Shown here: one piece after another, positions 35,266 to 44,431 of the stretch
Position numbering within the stretch: the stretch's first letter is position 1
Layout: every line of letters starts with the position of its first letter
Origin: Thiohalophilus sp.
Lineage (GTDB): Bacteria; Pseudomonadota; Gammaproteobacteria; UBA6429; Thiohalophilaceae
Length of the DNA stretch: 64,000 nucleotides
Direction of reading: 5' to 3'
Assembly: GCF_034522235.1 (NCBI RefSeq)
Contig: NZ_JAXHLN010000003.1
Location: 2,294,001-2,358,000 of the forward strand
The notes under the pieces: model-generated
Database searches by the model: none
The model's input: only the letters and a program-made list of their open reading frames with translations
What the model was told of the DNA's origin: nothing
Made by a program: the position numbers and the translations under genes

Positions 35266-35880
35266 TCAAACATAGACCAGTATGGCCACGTAATGGCTGA
35301 TGCTGCCGGCCAGCACACACAGATGCCACAGGCCGTGCATCCACGGGTAACGACGGTCCAGGGCAAAAAAGACGATCCCGCCCGTATAGAAAAGCCCCCC
35401 GGCCAGCAACCAGACAAAACCGCTGAATGGCAAACCGGCCAGCAAGGGCCCAAGCGCCAGCAGGATAAGCCAGCCCATCAGCAAATAGATAATAAACGGG
35501 GCAACACGCGTCCCGTTTCGAAACACACCATCGATCACGATACCCAGCACCGCCAGTCCCCAGATGACCCCGAACAGCCACCAGCCCACGCTGCCTTCCA
35601 GCGTCACCAGCGTAAACGGGGTATAGGTGCCGGCAATAAGCAGATAAATGGCCTGGTGATCCAGAACACGAAACACCCGCTTCGCCCGGCCACGCAATCC
35701 GTGATAAAGCGTCGAGATCAGATAAAGCAGGAACAGCGAGCCGCCGTACACGCTGAATGACACGATCTTGAATCCATCACCGCTGTTTGTCGCAACAACC
35801 AGCAGCACGACCACACCCGCCAGCGCGAGTGTGGCGCCAACGAGGTGAGAGATGGTATTGAAACGCTCGCCCTTTTTCAT
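35266..35880 (-). CDS. Hemolysin III / YqfA-type membrane protein
   Basis: 204 residues, seven membrane segments, PAQR/HlyIII family. Motifs NTISHLVGATLAL near the N-terminus, STLYHGL in the first loop, RVLDHQAIYLLIAGTYTPF, and HGLWHLCVLAGSISHY near the end supply the conserved His/Asp metal site. The name 'hemolysin III' is historical; the likely role is a membrane hydrolase or lipid-homeostasis protein. Confidence 0.9.
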   Translation of the reverse strand: MKKGERFNTISHLVGATLALAGVVVLLVVATNSGDGFKIVSFSVYGGSLFLLYLISTLYHGLRGRAKRVFRVLDHQAIYLLIAGTYTPFTLVTLEGSVGWWLFGVIWGLAVLGIVIDGVFRNGTRVAPFIIYLLMGWLILLALGPLLAGLPFSGFVWLLAGGLFYTGGIVFFALDRRYPWMHGLWHLCVLAGSISHYVAILVYV

Positions 35881-35976
35881 ACCACTATTATAATTATGAA
35901 GGGATCGAAGTGTTTTACAGATTTTTACTTTATAAAGACGGGAGGAACAAAGGCAGGATCTGCTCCGATCACCGCG

Positions 35977-36690
35977 CTAATGAGAATCGTTTGTCACAGC
36001 CGCATCACAATGATTGTATTTGAAAACATCGCCGAGAAAAACCATTTCGTAGCTGGCCCTTAATGCGGCTTGTTTCCATTCGCGACTCACTTCGCCCTCA
36101 ATCTCAATCGGCAGGGCCTCGACCACCTTGCGAAACTTTTCCAGCAGCTCCCGCGTATCGTCGGCACCAACATAGATATTTGCCAGGTCAAAACTGTAAC
36201 TGTCCTGTTCAATCATGGCGGACAGCTGCGTACCTTTTTCAACATTGATATCAATATCAACCCCGGGAATAGAATTGCGCAGGCGATCGAGTTCATCGGC
36301 ACCCGGTACATGACTGACCTTTCCATCCTTGAAGCGGCGCAAATAAAACTTGGCGGCACAAGCAAACCGTCCGGCCCGGGCCTTGAAATCCGGCTTATTT
36401 CCGAGGGCCAGATCCACCATTATCTGATGATTTGAGGTCCCGTCGACGAACTGAAACATTTCACTGTGAGACTGGGAAATCCGGGGATTGATCTCCAGCA
36501 ATTGATAATCGCCAGTATTCATATCGTAAAAATATTCAATATTGAAAGCGCCATTGTCAAAGCCGATATGCGACATAATCGTCCGGGAAGTCTCAACCAT
36601 CGCATCCTTGACCTCCTGCGGAAGTTGCGAGGGATACTCATAGCGAAAGAAAGAATCGTCCGCGCCGAGAACAAAGATATTTTGCACCAT
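35977..36690 (-). pseudogene. ATP-grasp protein with the central ATP-binding region deleted
   Basis: Begins with MVQNIFVLGADD, the N-terminus of a ~450-residue ATP-grasp family. It then jumps in frame to RYEYPSQLPQEVKDAM, FNIEYFYDMNTGDYQLLEINPRISQSHSEMFQFVDG, the C-terminal ATP-grasp half with the metal-binding E-x-N. Roughly 200 residues containing most of the ATP-binding lobe appear to be missing between residues 12 and 15. The frame is intact (237 residues), so a protein may be made, but ligase activity is unlikely. Confidence 0.65.
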
Positions 36691-37143
36691 ACCAGCATGG
36701 CCCCTGATTCATGCAATGCGCTAAAAGCGTCGCTGACAAACTATTTCATTCACCATTGAAGGTAGAGCATTCTCTTCCTTGATGCCAGGTCTGCCCCGCT
36801 TCGCATGCCCTGTACGGCCTGAAGCCGCCTAAAAGTACATAACATAAAGCAAAGGGATAGAGGGATTCACTTTTGTTCGGGCCCGGCCTGTGATTGGCAT
36901 CGTGGAATCACTCGCCGCTAACCCGCAATCAAAATATAGAATTATCAACCAGGCGAATAACGTCGATTGTTGGTGCACTTCTTCTGTGTTCTTCTACAAT
37001 AATCAGAGCAGAAGGTAAGGCCGGATACCTCTGCTCAGACTCCCGGGTTTGTTGCGCGATCAACTTCAAAGTAGCATGTTGACATCAACCGCCCGGCACA
37101 CATACCGCATCAGGTGCAAATAGATCTTACTCTGAATCATACG
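36691..37143. other. Gene-free stretch
   Basis: No convincing gene. Frames on both strands lack ribosome sites and recognisable motifs. The composition is less GC-rich than the following gene. It may contain the promoter of the large ACP/AMP-ligase gene near its right end. Confidence 0.4.
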
Positions 37144-39972
37144 ATGACCTGCCCGCCCCACAGCGAACCGGACACGGACGTCGATATCCGGCACAGGCTG
37201 CTGGATATCGTGCGCACGCTCAGCCGCGAACTGCATCCCGATCGCGATGACAGCGAGGTTCAGCTCGACGCCGCACTGGAGCGCGAGCTGGGCTTCGACA
37301 GCCTGACACGCGCGGAATTGCTGACACGTCTCGAACGCGAATTTCAGATCGGCCTGTCCGAACAATTGCTGGCCAGCGCCGAAACCCCGCGCGATCTGCT
37401 GCGGGCCGTTACCAGCGCCGCGCCGCAGCAAGCCCAAAAACAGGAACGCTCGCAGCCGGCGGCCCCCGCCAACAGAACGGAAGCCGGGGCCGCGCCACAC
37501 CGTGCCACGACCCTGCTCGAGGTGCTTGACTGGCATGTGCAGACCCGGCCCGAGCGGGTGCAGCTCTACCTGTATGATGAAGCCGAGGATCCGCAACCGA
37601 TCAGTTACCGGTCCCTGCGCGACGGCGCGCTGGCCATCGCCGCCGGGCTGCTGGCGCATGGGGTCAAACCGGGACAAACCGTGGCCATCATGCTGCCCAC
37701 CGGCCGGGAATATCTGTTTTGTTTTTTCGGCATTTTATATGCCGGGGCGATTCCGGTGCCCATCTACCCCCCGGCGCGGCCCTCGCAACTGGAGGATCAT
37801 CTGCAACGCCATGCCGGCATCCTGGCCAATGCCGCGACGGTACTGCTGATCACCGTCAGCGAAGCCCGGCCGCTGGCGCGCCTGCTCAAATCCCGGGTGC
37901 AGACGCTGGACACGATCACCACGCCGGACGACCTGCACCGGGAACCGGCCGAGCTGCTGCCGCCGGTCACGTCGCAGGATATCGCATTTTTGCAATACAC
38001 CTCCGGCAGCACCGGCCAACCCAAGGGCGTGGTGCTCAGCCACGCGGATCTGCTGGCCAACATCCGCGCCATGGGCCGCGCCATCCGGGTGGATTCCACC
38101 GACGTGTTCGTCAGCTGGTTGCCGCTTTATCATGACATGGGGTTGATCGGCGCCTGGCTCGGCAGCCTGTACTATGCGATGACCCTGGTGCTGATGTCAC
38201 CGCTGACGTTTCTGACCCGCCCGCAACGCTGGTTGTGGGCCGTGCACCGCCATCGCGGCACGCTCAGCGCCGGGCCCAATTTTGCCTATGAACTGTGTCT
38301 GACCCGCATTCCCGATGAGGCCCTCGCCGGTCTGGATCTGGGCTCCCTGCGCATGCTGTTCAACGGCGCCGAACCGGTCAGCCCGCAAACCATCCGGCGT
38401 TTCAACCGGCGCTTCGCGCAATACGGTTTGCACCCGACCGCAATAGCGCCGGTTTACGGACTGGCCGAAGCGGCGGTGGGACTGGCCTTTCCGCCGCTGG
38501 GGCGCGGCCCGCGAATCGATCGCATCGTGCGCGATATTTTCGTCGATGAAGCACGCGCGCAACCCGCCGCCGAAGAGGATCCCCATGCCCTGGAATATGT
38601 CGCCTGCGGCCAGCCACTGCCGGGTTATGAACTGCGCGTCGTCGATGACAGCAGCCGCGAGTTACCCGATCGGCAGCAGGGCCGGCTGCAATTTCGCGGG
38701 CCATCCGCCACCAGCGGTTACTATCGCAATCCCAAAGCCACCCGCGCGCTGTTCGATGATGGCTGGCTGGAAACCGGCGATCTCGCCTATATCGCCGACG
38801 GCGAGGTGTACCTGACCAGCCGCATCAAGGACGTCATCATCCGCGGCGGGCGCAATATTTACCCTTACGAGGCGGAACACGCCATCGGCGAGCTGGAAGG
38901 GGTGCGCAAAGGCTGCGTGGCAATATTCGGCAGCGTGGATCCGGATTCCGGCACCGAACGGCTGGTGGTGATGGCCGAAACCCGGCTGACCGATCCCGCC
39001 GCGCGCGCCGATCTGCAAACCCGCATCCGCCACACCAGCCACGATCTGCTCGGCCTGCCGCCGGACAAAGTGGTACTGGCACCGCCGCGCACCATTCTCA
39101 AAACCTCCAGCGGCAAAATCCGTCGTCCCGCCACGCGCGAGCTGTACGAGCAGGGCCGGGTCGGCGACAAGTCCCGTGCGGTCTGGTGGCAGATCGTACG
39201 CCTGGTCGGCGCCAGCCTGCTGCCCGAAACCCGCCGGGTCTGGCGCGGCCTGCGCCATCTCACCTACGCCGCCTATGTGCAACTGCTGTTCTGGCTGCTG
39301 GCCCCGCCAGTCTGGACGCTGGTGGTAATACTGCCGCGCGAGTCCTGGCGCTGGGCCGTCATGCGGCGCGGCGCGCGCCTGCTGCTGCGCCTGGCCGGCG
39401 TGCCGCTGCAGGTGCACGGCACTGAATACCTGGCGGGCAATGGCACCCGTGTAATGGTCGCTAATCATGCGAGTTACCTGGACGGCGTGATGCTGGTGGC
39501 GGCGCTGGATCGCCCCTTCAGCTTCGTCGCCAAGGGGGAACTGCAGTCACAATGGCTGGCCGGCCTGTTTCTCAAGCGCATCGGCACGCAATTTGTCGAA
39601 CGCTTCGACAAGCAAAAAGGCGTGATCGACGCCCGACGGATTACCGGGCTCGCACGTGGCGGACGCAGCCTGCTGTTTTTCCCCGAAGGCACGCTGCGAC
39701 GCATGCCGGGGCTGATGGCCTTTCACATGGGCGCCTTCGCCGCCGCGGCGGAAGCCGGCCTCGCGGTAGTGCCGATCACCCTGCGGGGCACCCGCTCAAT
39801 CCTGCGCGGCGACACCTGGTTCCCGCGCCACGGGGCCGTAAGCGTGTTGATTAGCGAACCCATCATACCGCACGGAAATGACTGGGCCGCGGCAGTGCGC
39901 CTGCGCGATGCCGCGCGCAACCGGATACTCAAACAACTCGGCGAACCGGATCTGGCGAGGGATATGTCCTGA
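37144..39972 (+). CDS. Three-domain ACP - fatty acyl-AMP ligase - PlsC acyltransferase
   Basis: 942 residues in one chain. Domain 1 (about 15-85): acyl carrier protein with phosphopantetheine serine in ELGFDSLTRAEL. Domain 2 (about 120-690): acyl-AMP ligase of the FAAL type, with LQYTSGSTGQPKGVVLSH, SWLPLYHDMGL, YGLAEAAVGL, ETGDLAYI and the lysine region ILKTSSGKIRR. Domain 3 (about 755-935): PlsC-type acyltransferase with NHASYLDG (HX4D) and FPEGT. A short hydrophobic segment near 715-745 may anchor it. Predicted chemistry: activate a fatty acid as acyl-AMP, load it on the in-built ACP, and transfer it to an acceptor. The substrate is unknown. A GTG at 37114 is an alternative start. Monocistronic. 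Confidence 0.9.
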   Translation: MTCPPHSEPDTDVDIRHRLLDIVRTLSRELHPDRDDSEVQLDAALERELGFDSLTRAELLTRLEREFQIGLSEQLLASAETPRDLLRAVTSAAPQQAQKQERSQPAAPANRTEAGAAPHRATTLLEVLDWHVQTRPERVQLYLYDEAEDPQPISYRSLRDGALAIAAGLLAHGVKPGQTVAIMLPTGREYLFCFFGILYAGAIPVPIYPPARPSQLEDHLQRHAGILANAATVLLITVSEARPLARLLKSRVQTLDTITTPDDLHREPAELLPPVTSQDIAFLQYTSGSTGQPKGVVLSHADLLANIRAMGRAIRVDSTDVFVSWLPLYHDMGLIGAWLGSLYYAMTLVLMSPLTFLTRPQRWLWAVHRHRGTLSAGPNFAYELCLTRIPDEALAGLDLGSLRMLFNGAEPVSPQTIRRFNRRFAQYGLHPTAIAPVYGLAEAAVGLAFPPLGRGPRIDRIVRDIFVDEARAQPAAEEDPHALEYVACGQPLPGYELRVVDDSSRELPDRQQGRLQFRGPSATSGYYRNPKATRALFDDGWLETGDLAYIADGEVYLTSRIKDVIIRGGRNIYPYEAEHAIGELEGVRKGCVAIFGSVDPDSGTERLVVMAETRLTDPAARADLQTRIRHTSHDLLGLPPDKVVLAPPRTILKTSSGKIRRPATRELYEQGRVGDKSRAVWWQIVRLVGASLLPETRRVWRGLRHLTYAAYVQLLFWLLAPPVWTLVVILPRESWRWAVMRRGARLLLRLAGVPLQVHGTEYLAGNGTRVMVANHASYLDGVMLVAALDRPFSFVAKGELQSQWLAGLFLKRIGTQFVERFDKQKGVIDARRITGLARGGRSLLFFPEGTLRRMPGLMAFHMGAFAAAAEAGLAVVPITLRGTRSILRGDTWFPRHGAVSVLISEPIIPHGNDWAAAVRLRDAARNRILKQLGEPDLARDMS

Positions 39973-40034
39973 ATACCGGACATTCCGGGCAGATTTCTGC
40001 GCTGAAGCAGAACCTCGAAGCACAGCGCCCATTG

Positions 40035-40421
40035 TCAAAAAAACGATGCGCCGGCTTCGCTGGTTCCCTGGGCTCCCTGGCGGCCCTCAATCAATTGCCG
40101 CTTCGCCGTTGTTCGGTAATTCTCGTGAAACAATCTTATCAACCACCGGTTTTGCGTGTTTAAGCGGCGAAACATCAAACCAAACCCGTGACCATTGGCG
40201 TGTACAACCTGCCCCGGCAGGCATAAATTGATACGATTATCAGCAGATTGAATGTACACATCGAGACCTGTATTGATCGCCGGGCGCATATTACTCAGCA
40301 CGAAAATACCATCCTGGCTGATATTATATAACAGCCCGGCCCGGCACTCGCCTGCACGATCACTTCGACAAACACGAACCAGAGCCAGGGCCCGAATACG
40401 TTCACCATGCCGGTGTTCCAT
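40035..40421 (-). CDS. PilZ-domain protein, possible cyclic-di-GMP receptor
   Basis: 128 residues. PilZ fold with ERIRALALVRV at the N-terminus, YNISQDGIFVLSN matching the D/N-x-S-x-x-G motif, and a closing GHGFGLMFRRL. The RxxxR motif at the N-terminus is present as R4-x3-R8 (RHGER, then IR). Strong ribosome site AGGAGAGAA before ATG 40421. Convergent with the large ligase gene. It could be a target of the c-di-GMP enzyme at 15087-17453. Confidence 0.85.
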   Translation of the reverse strand: MEHRHGERIRALALVRVCRSDRAGECRAGLLYNISQDGIFVLSNMRPAINTGLDVYIQSADNRINLCLPGQVVHANGHGFGLMFRRLNTQNRWLIRLFHENYRTTAKRQLIEGRQGAQGTSEAGASFF

Positions 40422-40846
40422 ATCTTCTCTCCTTTTATCCAGCAGCTCAGCTACAGGCCCCGGGGGGTGGCTTGCCGGGTTAGCTGCTCATCCATTGGTG
40501 GTCTCATATCAGCCATTTTGTTCCATGGCGCGTTGCCATGTTGATAGCTTCATTGAAAGTCTAGTTGGTCGCCGGGACAAAAAAAGATGGATTTAAAATC
40601 AGGCCATCAGGTATCGAAGTAAAAGAGAAGAAAAGCGCGTTGGATTATTGAATAAATCTGTTCAAGGGGTGGCAAAACCCGGGGTGTTTGCACGCACTTT
40701 TTAAAGGTCCATAATCGATCACCTCGCGGGAAAGGTAATACTATTTTTCATGGTATAAAGCGGCGAGGGTACGATAACCCTTGCCGGCTCTGCCTGAGTT
40801 CCAGCTGGTTTGCTACGCTTGGCTTATTACTTCAGGAGACCGCGTC
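40422..40846. other. Intergenic region between PilZ and UspA genes
   Basis: No gene seen. It should contain divergent promoters for the PilZ gene (leftward) and the UspA gene (rightward). A ribosome site AGGAGA at 40834-40839 serves the UspA start. The middle is AT-rich (40560-40680) without recognisable repeats. Confidence 0.4.
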
Positions 40847-41290
40847 ATGTACAAACACATCCTGGTTGCCATCGACGGTAGCGAAACAGCGCAACATGCC
40901 CTCAAAGCCGCAATCCGGCTCGCCAAAGTGCAGCAATCGGAATTGCTGGTTGTGCATGTCATCAATGAAATCAGCATGAGCTTGCCGGAGGGGGGTTATG
41001 TCCCCGATGTACAAGAAGCGTTCCGCGAATCCGGGCGCGAGATCCTGAGACAGGCCGAGTCGGACGCCCGCAAGGCCGGCGTGACAGCCGAGACGATACT
41101 GCTCGAGATCGACAAATTCGGTCAAAATGCCGCCGATATGATCGTGGCCGAAGCAGAGAACCGGGGAGCCGACCTCATCGTGATCGGCAGCCACGGACGA
41201 CGCGGCATTCGCCGCCTGTTACTGGGCAGCATTGCCGAGAGCGTGATGCGCCTTGCATCCAGACCGGTACTGTTGATCCGGGGCGAATAA
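40847..41290 (+). CDS. Universal stress protein, single UspA domain
   Basis: 147 residues. MYKHILVAIDGSETAQHALKAAIRLA at the start and GSHGRRGIRRLLLGSIAESVMRLASRPVLLIRGE at the end give the ATP-binding G-x2-G-x9-G-S type Usp. Start ATG 40847 follows AGGAGA. First gene of a stress/envelope cluster that continues to 46851. Confidence 0.93.
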   Translation: MYKHILVAIDGSETAQHALKAAIRLAKVQQSELLVVHVINEISMSLPEGGYVPDVQEAFRESGREILRQAESDARKAGVTAETILLEIDKFGQNAADMIVAEAENRGADLIVIGSHGRRGIRRLLLGSIAESVMRLASRPVLLIRGE

Positions 41291-41429
41291 GACCAAACAG
41301 GCTTTGTCGCTTGTCGAAAGGGCCACACCTTTTGCGAATGGAAGGGCCAGGCCGGAACTTCAGGCGGGTAGTCATGTCCAGAAAAATAAATCTGTCCCGG
41401 CTTTCCTACTGGCCCGGCGTTTGGAGTCG

Positions 41430-42185
41430 ATGGTGAAACAGGCCGCGCACAGGTCCCGCTTTAATCCCCTGCAGTCACCGCTGTTCGGTATCACGGTCAG
41501 TATTTTATTTGTCGCTGCGGCACTCGCTGTCATGGTCTACTCCGGTGCCCATGAACAGGTTTTTAACCTGCTGGCATTGATTGATGAACAGGGGGCATGG
41601 GCGCCGCTACTCTTTATCCTGATCATGATGGCCGTGGTGGTGCTTCTGCTGCCCGGCATACTGTTCACTGCTGGCGCCGGCTTCGTATTCGGCCTTGTAG
41701 AGGGTTCGATCTATGTCGTGCTGGGGACGACGCTCGGGTCCACCGTTTCATTCCTTCTGGCACGCTACCTGTTCGGCAGACGGGCGAGGCGGTTCGTTAT
41801 AAATCACGTCAAGCTTCGGCTAGTGAGCGAGGAGCTGACACCCAATGGCTGGAAAATCGTGCTGCTGACGCGCCTGATACCTTTTTTTCCCGGCAAGATA
41901 TCCAATTATTTCTTCGGGCTGACCCAGTTTTCCCTGCGAGGTTATGTTGGCGGTTCGCTACTGGGCTTCATACCCTTCTCGGTCCACAATGTTTATCTTG
42001 GTTCCATTGCGGCCGATATTACCACCCTGGCTGTGCGCGACCTGGAACGCAGTCCGCTGCAGTGGACGCTATATGGCGCGGGCTTCCTTGTCACCGTGGC
42101 CACAGTCCTTTATCTCAACCACCTTGCGCGGCGCGCGCTGGCTCGCTATACCGAAAAAGGTGTCATAGAAGAGGAGGTGTCGTGA
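41430..42185 (+). CDS. TVP38/TMEM64 (VTT-domain) membrane protein
   Basis: 251 residues with about six hydrophobic segments. VTT/DedA-like core: LPGILFTAGAGFVFGLVEGSIYVVLGTTLGSTVSFLLARYLFGR, then LLTRLIPFFPGKISNYFFGLT. DedA-type proteins move phospholipids or support envelope homeostasis. ATG 41430 is preceded by GGAG. It overlaps the glycoside hydrolase gene by four bases (GTGA). Confidence 0.88.
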   Translation: MVKQAAHRSRFNPLQSPLFGITVSILFVAAALAVMVYSGAHEQVFNLLALIDEQGAWAPLLFILIMMAVVVLLLPGILFTAGAGFVFGLVEGSIYVVLGTTLGSTVSFLLARYLFGRRARRFVINHVKLRLVSEELTPNGWKIVLLTRLIPFFPGKISNYFFGLTQFSLRGYVGGSLLGFIPFSVHNVYLGSIAADITTLAVRDLERSPLQWTLYGAGFLVTVATVLYLNHLARRALARYTEKGVIEEEVS

Positions 42186-44428
42186 GCTGGATGAAGTGGC
42201 TCCCCTGGCGTTTTATAGTGCGTTACCTGGCGCGCAAGCACGGCTTTCTTGATCCCATTGCATTGCTGGGCAGACTGCACAATTTTGCCCAGCCTTCCGA
42301 AGTCGGGGAGCCCATCGAGCTGTTGCGGGCGGGAGTGGTATTTCATGCCCGCGGACTGGTCAACAGCCGGGTCATACAGCATAACATGGACTGGGTATGG
42401 CCCTACTGGATCGAGCGCCAGTTCGATCCTCTCGACGAGTCATTCGTTCCACGCGCTTTTTCGATCACCCATATCAATCTAACCCAGCGCAACTGGACCG
42501 CCATCGGCTATCCGGACTTCGAGGAACTGCCGATTGTCGATCCCAGAGGACTGCTCACCCCTTTCCTGGACGGCTGGTCACTCGATACCTGGCTGCTTGC
42601 GGAAGACGGACGATGCCTGCTGCCTTCGCGGGCGAAGATCTGCCGGCAACGACAGGAGATGGAATCGGGGGTAAGCATTAATACAGAGACCCAACTCGAT
42701 GATCTTGTCCTGTCATGTAACGCCTTGGTCCGGATGGAATCAGGCGTCCCGGTTTGCGAGCTGCGGATGCGAGCCCATGCCGATACCAAGGCCTGGCTGG
42801 TCGTGGCGCTGCGGCCGTATAATCCGGAAGGCATCAGCTTTATCCACGAGGTCCGGCTGGCGGAGAATCGACAAGCCTGGATCATAGACAATACCCGGCG
42901 GGTCGAATTCAGTCGTGCAGCACAAAGGCATCATGTCTCAGATTACCGCAATGGTGATGTATACATTCACCTCAGGGATACGGATGCTCAGGATAAAGAA
43001 GTGTGTGACGTGGGTATGGCCACGGCGGCGGCATTGTTCCCGGTGCAGGCAGGCGTGGAGGGCGAAGTTACCGCGACAATACCTCTGGCGGCGGCGGATA
43101 CCGGGATGCTTCGCCCGGATGCCTGGCTGCAGGCACGCAACAATAGCTGCCAGCTTGAATGTCCTGATCCCGATTACCGGTTTCTCTACGATGCCGCGGT
43201 AACCTCCTTGATTCTGCACTCGCCGGATGATGTCTACCCGGGCCCCTTTACCTACAAGCGGTTCTGGTTTCGTGACGCCGCCTTCATCATTCACGCACTG
43301 CTTTGTGCGGGGATGACGGATCGCGCCGAGCGGGCGCTGGCAAGATTTCCGGAGCGGCAAACGGTGCTCGGCTACTTCCGCTCCCAGGAAGGCGAATGGG
43401 ACTCCAATGGTGAGGTTCTGTGGATTTTGCAACGGTTCTTCGCCCTGACCGGCCGGGCACCCCCGACGGAATGGCTGGGCCCTGTCAAGCGAGGGGCCCG
43501 CTGGATCATACGCAAGCGGCTGAATAACAATACAGGCCTCCCCCATGCCGGCCTGTTGCCGGCCGGTTTCAGTGCGGAACATCTGGGTCCCAATGATTAT
43601 TATTACTGGGATGACTTTTGGGGAGTCACGGGACTGCGGGCGGCGGCAGCGATGATGGCGGACCGGGACGCTGATTGCGCGGCGGAATTCGCGCAGGCCG
43701 CGGACGACTTTGCAAAGGCGATCGATCACAGCCTGGAAAGCTGTGCGCAACGCCTGGCTCGTCCGGCCATGCCCGCGTCACCTTACCGACGCCTGGATGC
43801 GGGCGCCATAGGTTCGCTGGCATCCGGCTATCCCTTGCAGCTCTTCGCGCCGGACGATCCCCGTCTTCTGGACAATGTGGAATTTCTGCTGGATCGATGT
43901 TTCGTCAAGGGCGCGTTTTACCAGGATATGATCCATTCCGGTCTCAATGCTTACCTGACTCTGCATGTCGCCCAGGTGCTGTTGCGGGCCGGCGATCCGC
44001 GCTACCTGGATCTGATGGACAAAGTTGCCGCCCTGGCTTCACCGACAGGACAATGGCCGGAAGCCATTCATCCGCGTACCGGGGGTGGCTGCATGGGAGA
44101 CGGGCATCATGTGTGGGCCTCTGCCGAGTGGGTCATGATGATACGCAACTGTTTCGTGCGCGAGGAGGCGCATCGCCTCATTCTTTGCGCAGGCATACCG
44201 CCACGCTGGCTTGACCAGGCTGAGCCCATTCGATTCGGACCCGCGCCGACATCCTTTGGTGTAATACGCGTAAGCATTACGCCGGGCACGAATGGCGATC
44301 CCCGCATTGACTGGCAGGCAGAGTGGCACCATGACGCCCCCGCGATCGAGATCCATATGCCCGGATTCGAGCGGGTAACAGCCAGTCCGGGCACGACTTC
44401 CATCACGCTTGCCAGGAAACAGCCTTAA
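42182..44428 (+). CDS. Glycoside hydrolase with alpha/alpha toroid (amylo-alpha-1,6-glucosidase-like)
   Basis: 748 residues, no signal peptide. The N-terminal ~330 residues are a beta-rich domain (LPWRFIVRYLARKHGFLDP, NWTAIGYPDFEELPIVDPRGLLTPFLDGW). The C-terminal ~400 residues are an (alpha/alpha)6 toroid with YPGPFTYKRFWFRDAAFIIHALL, QEGEWDSNGEVLWIL and YYYWDDFWGVTGLRAAA; the acidic residues in these motifs are candidate catalytic acid/base. Start is GTG 42182. The frame is open further upstream, but that part lies over the VTT gene and is a shadow. Acts presumably on a cytoplasmic glucan or mannosylated compound; specificity unknown. Confidence 0.82.
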   Translation: MSWMKWLPWRFIVRYLARKHGFLDPIALLGRLHNFAQPSEVGEPIELLRAGVVFHARGLVNSRVIQHNMDWVWPYWIERQFDPLDESFVPRAFSITHINLTQRNWTAIGYPDFEELPIVDPRGLLTPFLDGWSLDTWLLAEDGRCLLPSRAKICRQRQEMESGVSINTETQLDDLVLSCNALVRMESGVPVCELRMRAHADTKAWLVVALRPYNPEGISFIHEVRLAENRQAWIIDNTRRVEFSRAAQRHHVSDYRNGDVYIHLRDTDAQDKEVCDVGMATAAALFPVQAGVEGEVTATIPLAAADTGMLRPDAWLQARNNSCQLECPDPDYRFLYDAAVTSLILHSPDDVYPGPFTYKRFWFRDAAFIIHALLCAGMTDRAERALARFPERQTVLGYFRSQEGEWDSNGEVLWILQRFFALTGRAPPTEWLGPVKRGARWIIRKRLNNNTGLPHAGLLPAGFSAEHLGPNDYYYWDDFWGVTGLRAAAAMMADRDADCAAEFAQAADDFAKAIDHSLESCAQRLARPAMPASPYRRLDAGAIGSLASGYPLQLFAPDDPRLLDNVEFLLDRCFVKGAFYQDMIHSGLNAYLTLHVAQVLLRAGDPRYLDLMDKVAALASPTGQWPEAIHPRTGGGCMGDGHHVWASAEWVMMIRNCFVREEAHRLILCAGIPPRWLDQAEPIRFGPAPTSFGVIRVSITPGTNGDPRIDWQAEWHHDAPAIEIHMPGFERVTASPGTTSITLARKQP

Positions 44429-44431
44429 GTC

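Noticed and set aside
41597-42181. In-frame upstream extension of the glycoside hydrolase
   Set aside because: This part overlaps the whole VTT membrane-protein gene and has no motif; the GTG at 42182 with a 4-bp overlap is the likely start.
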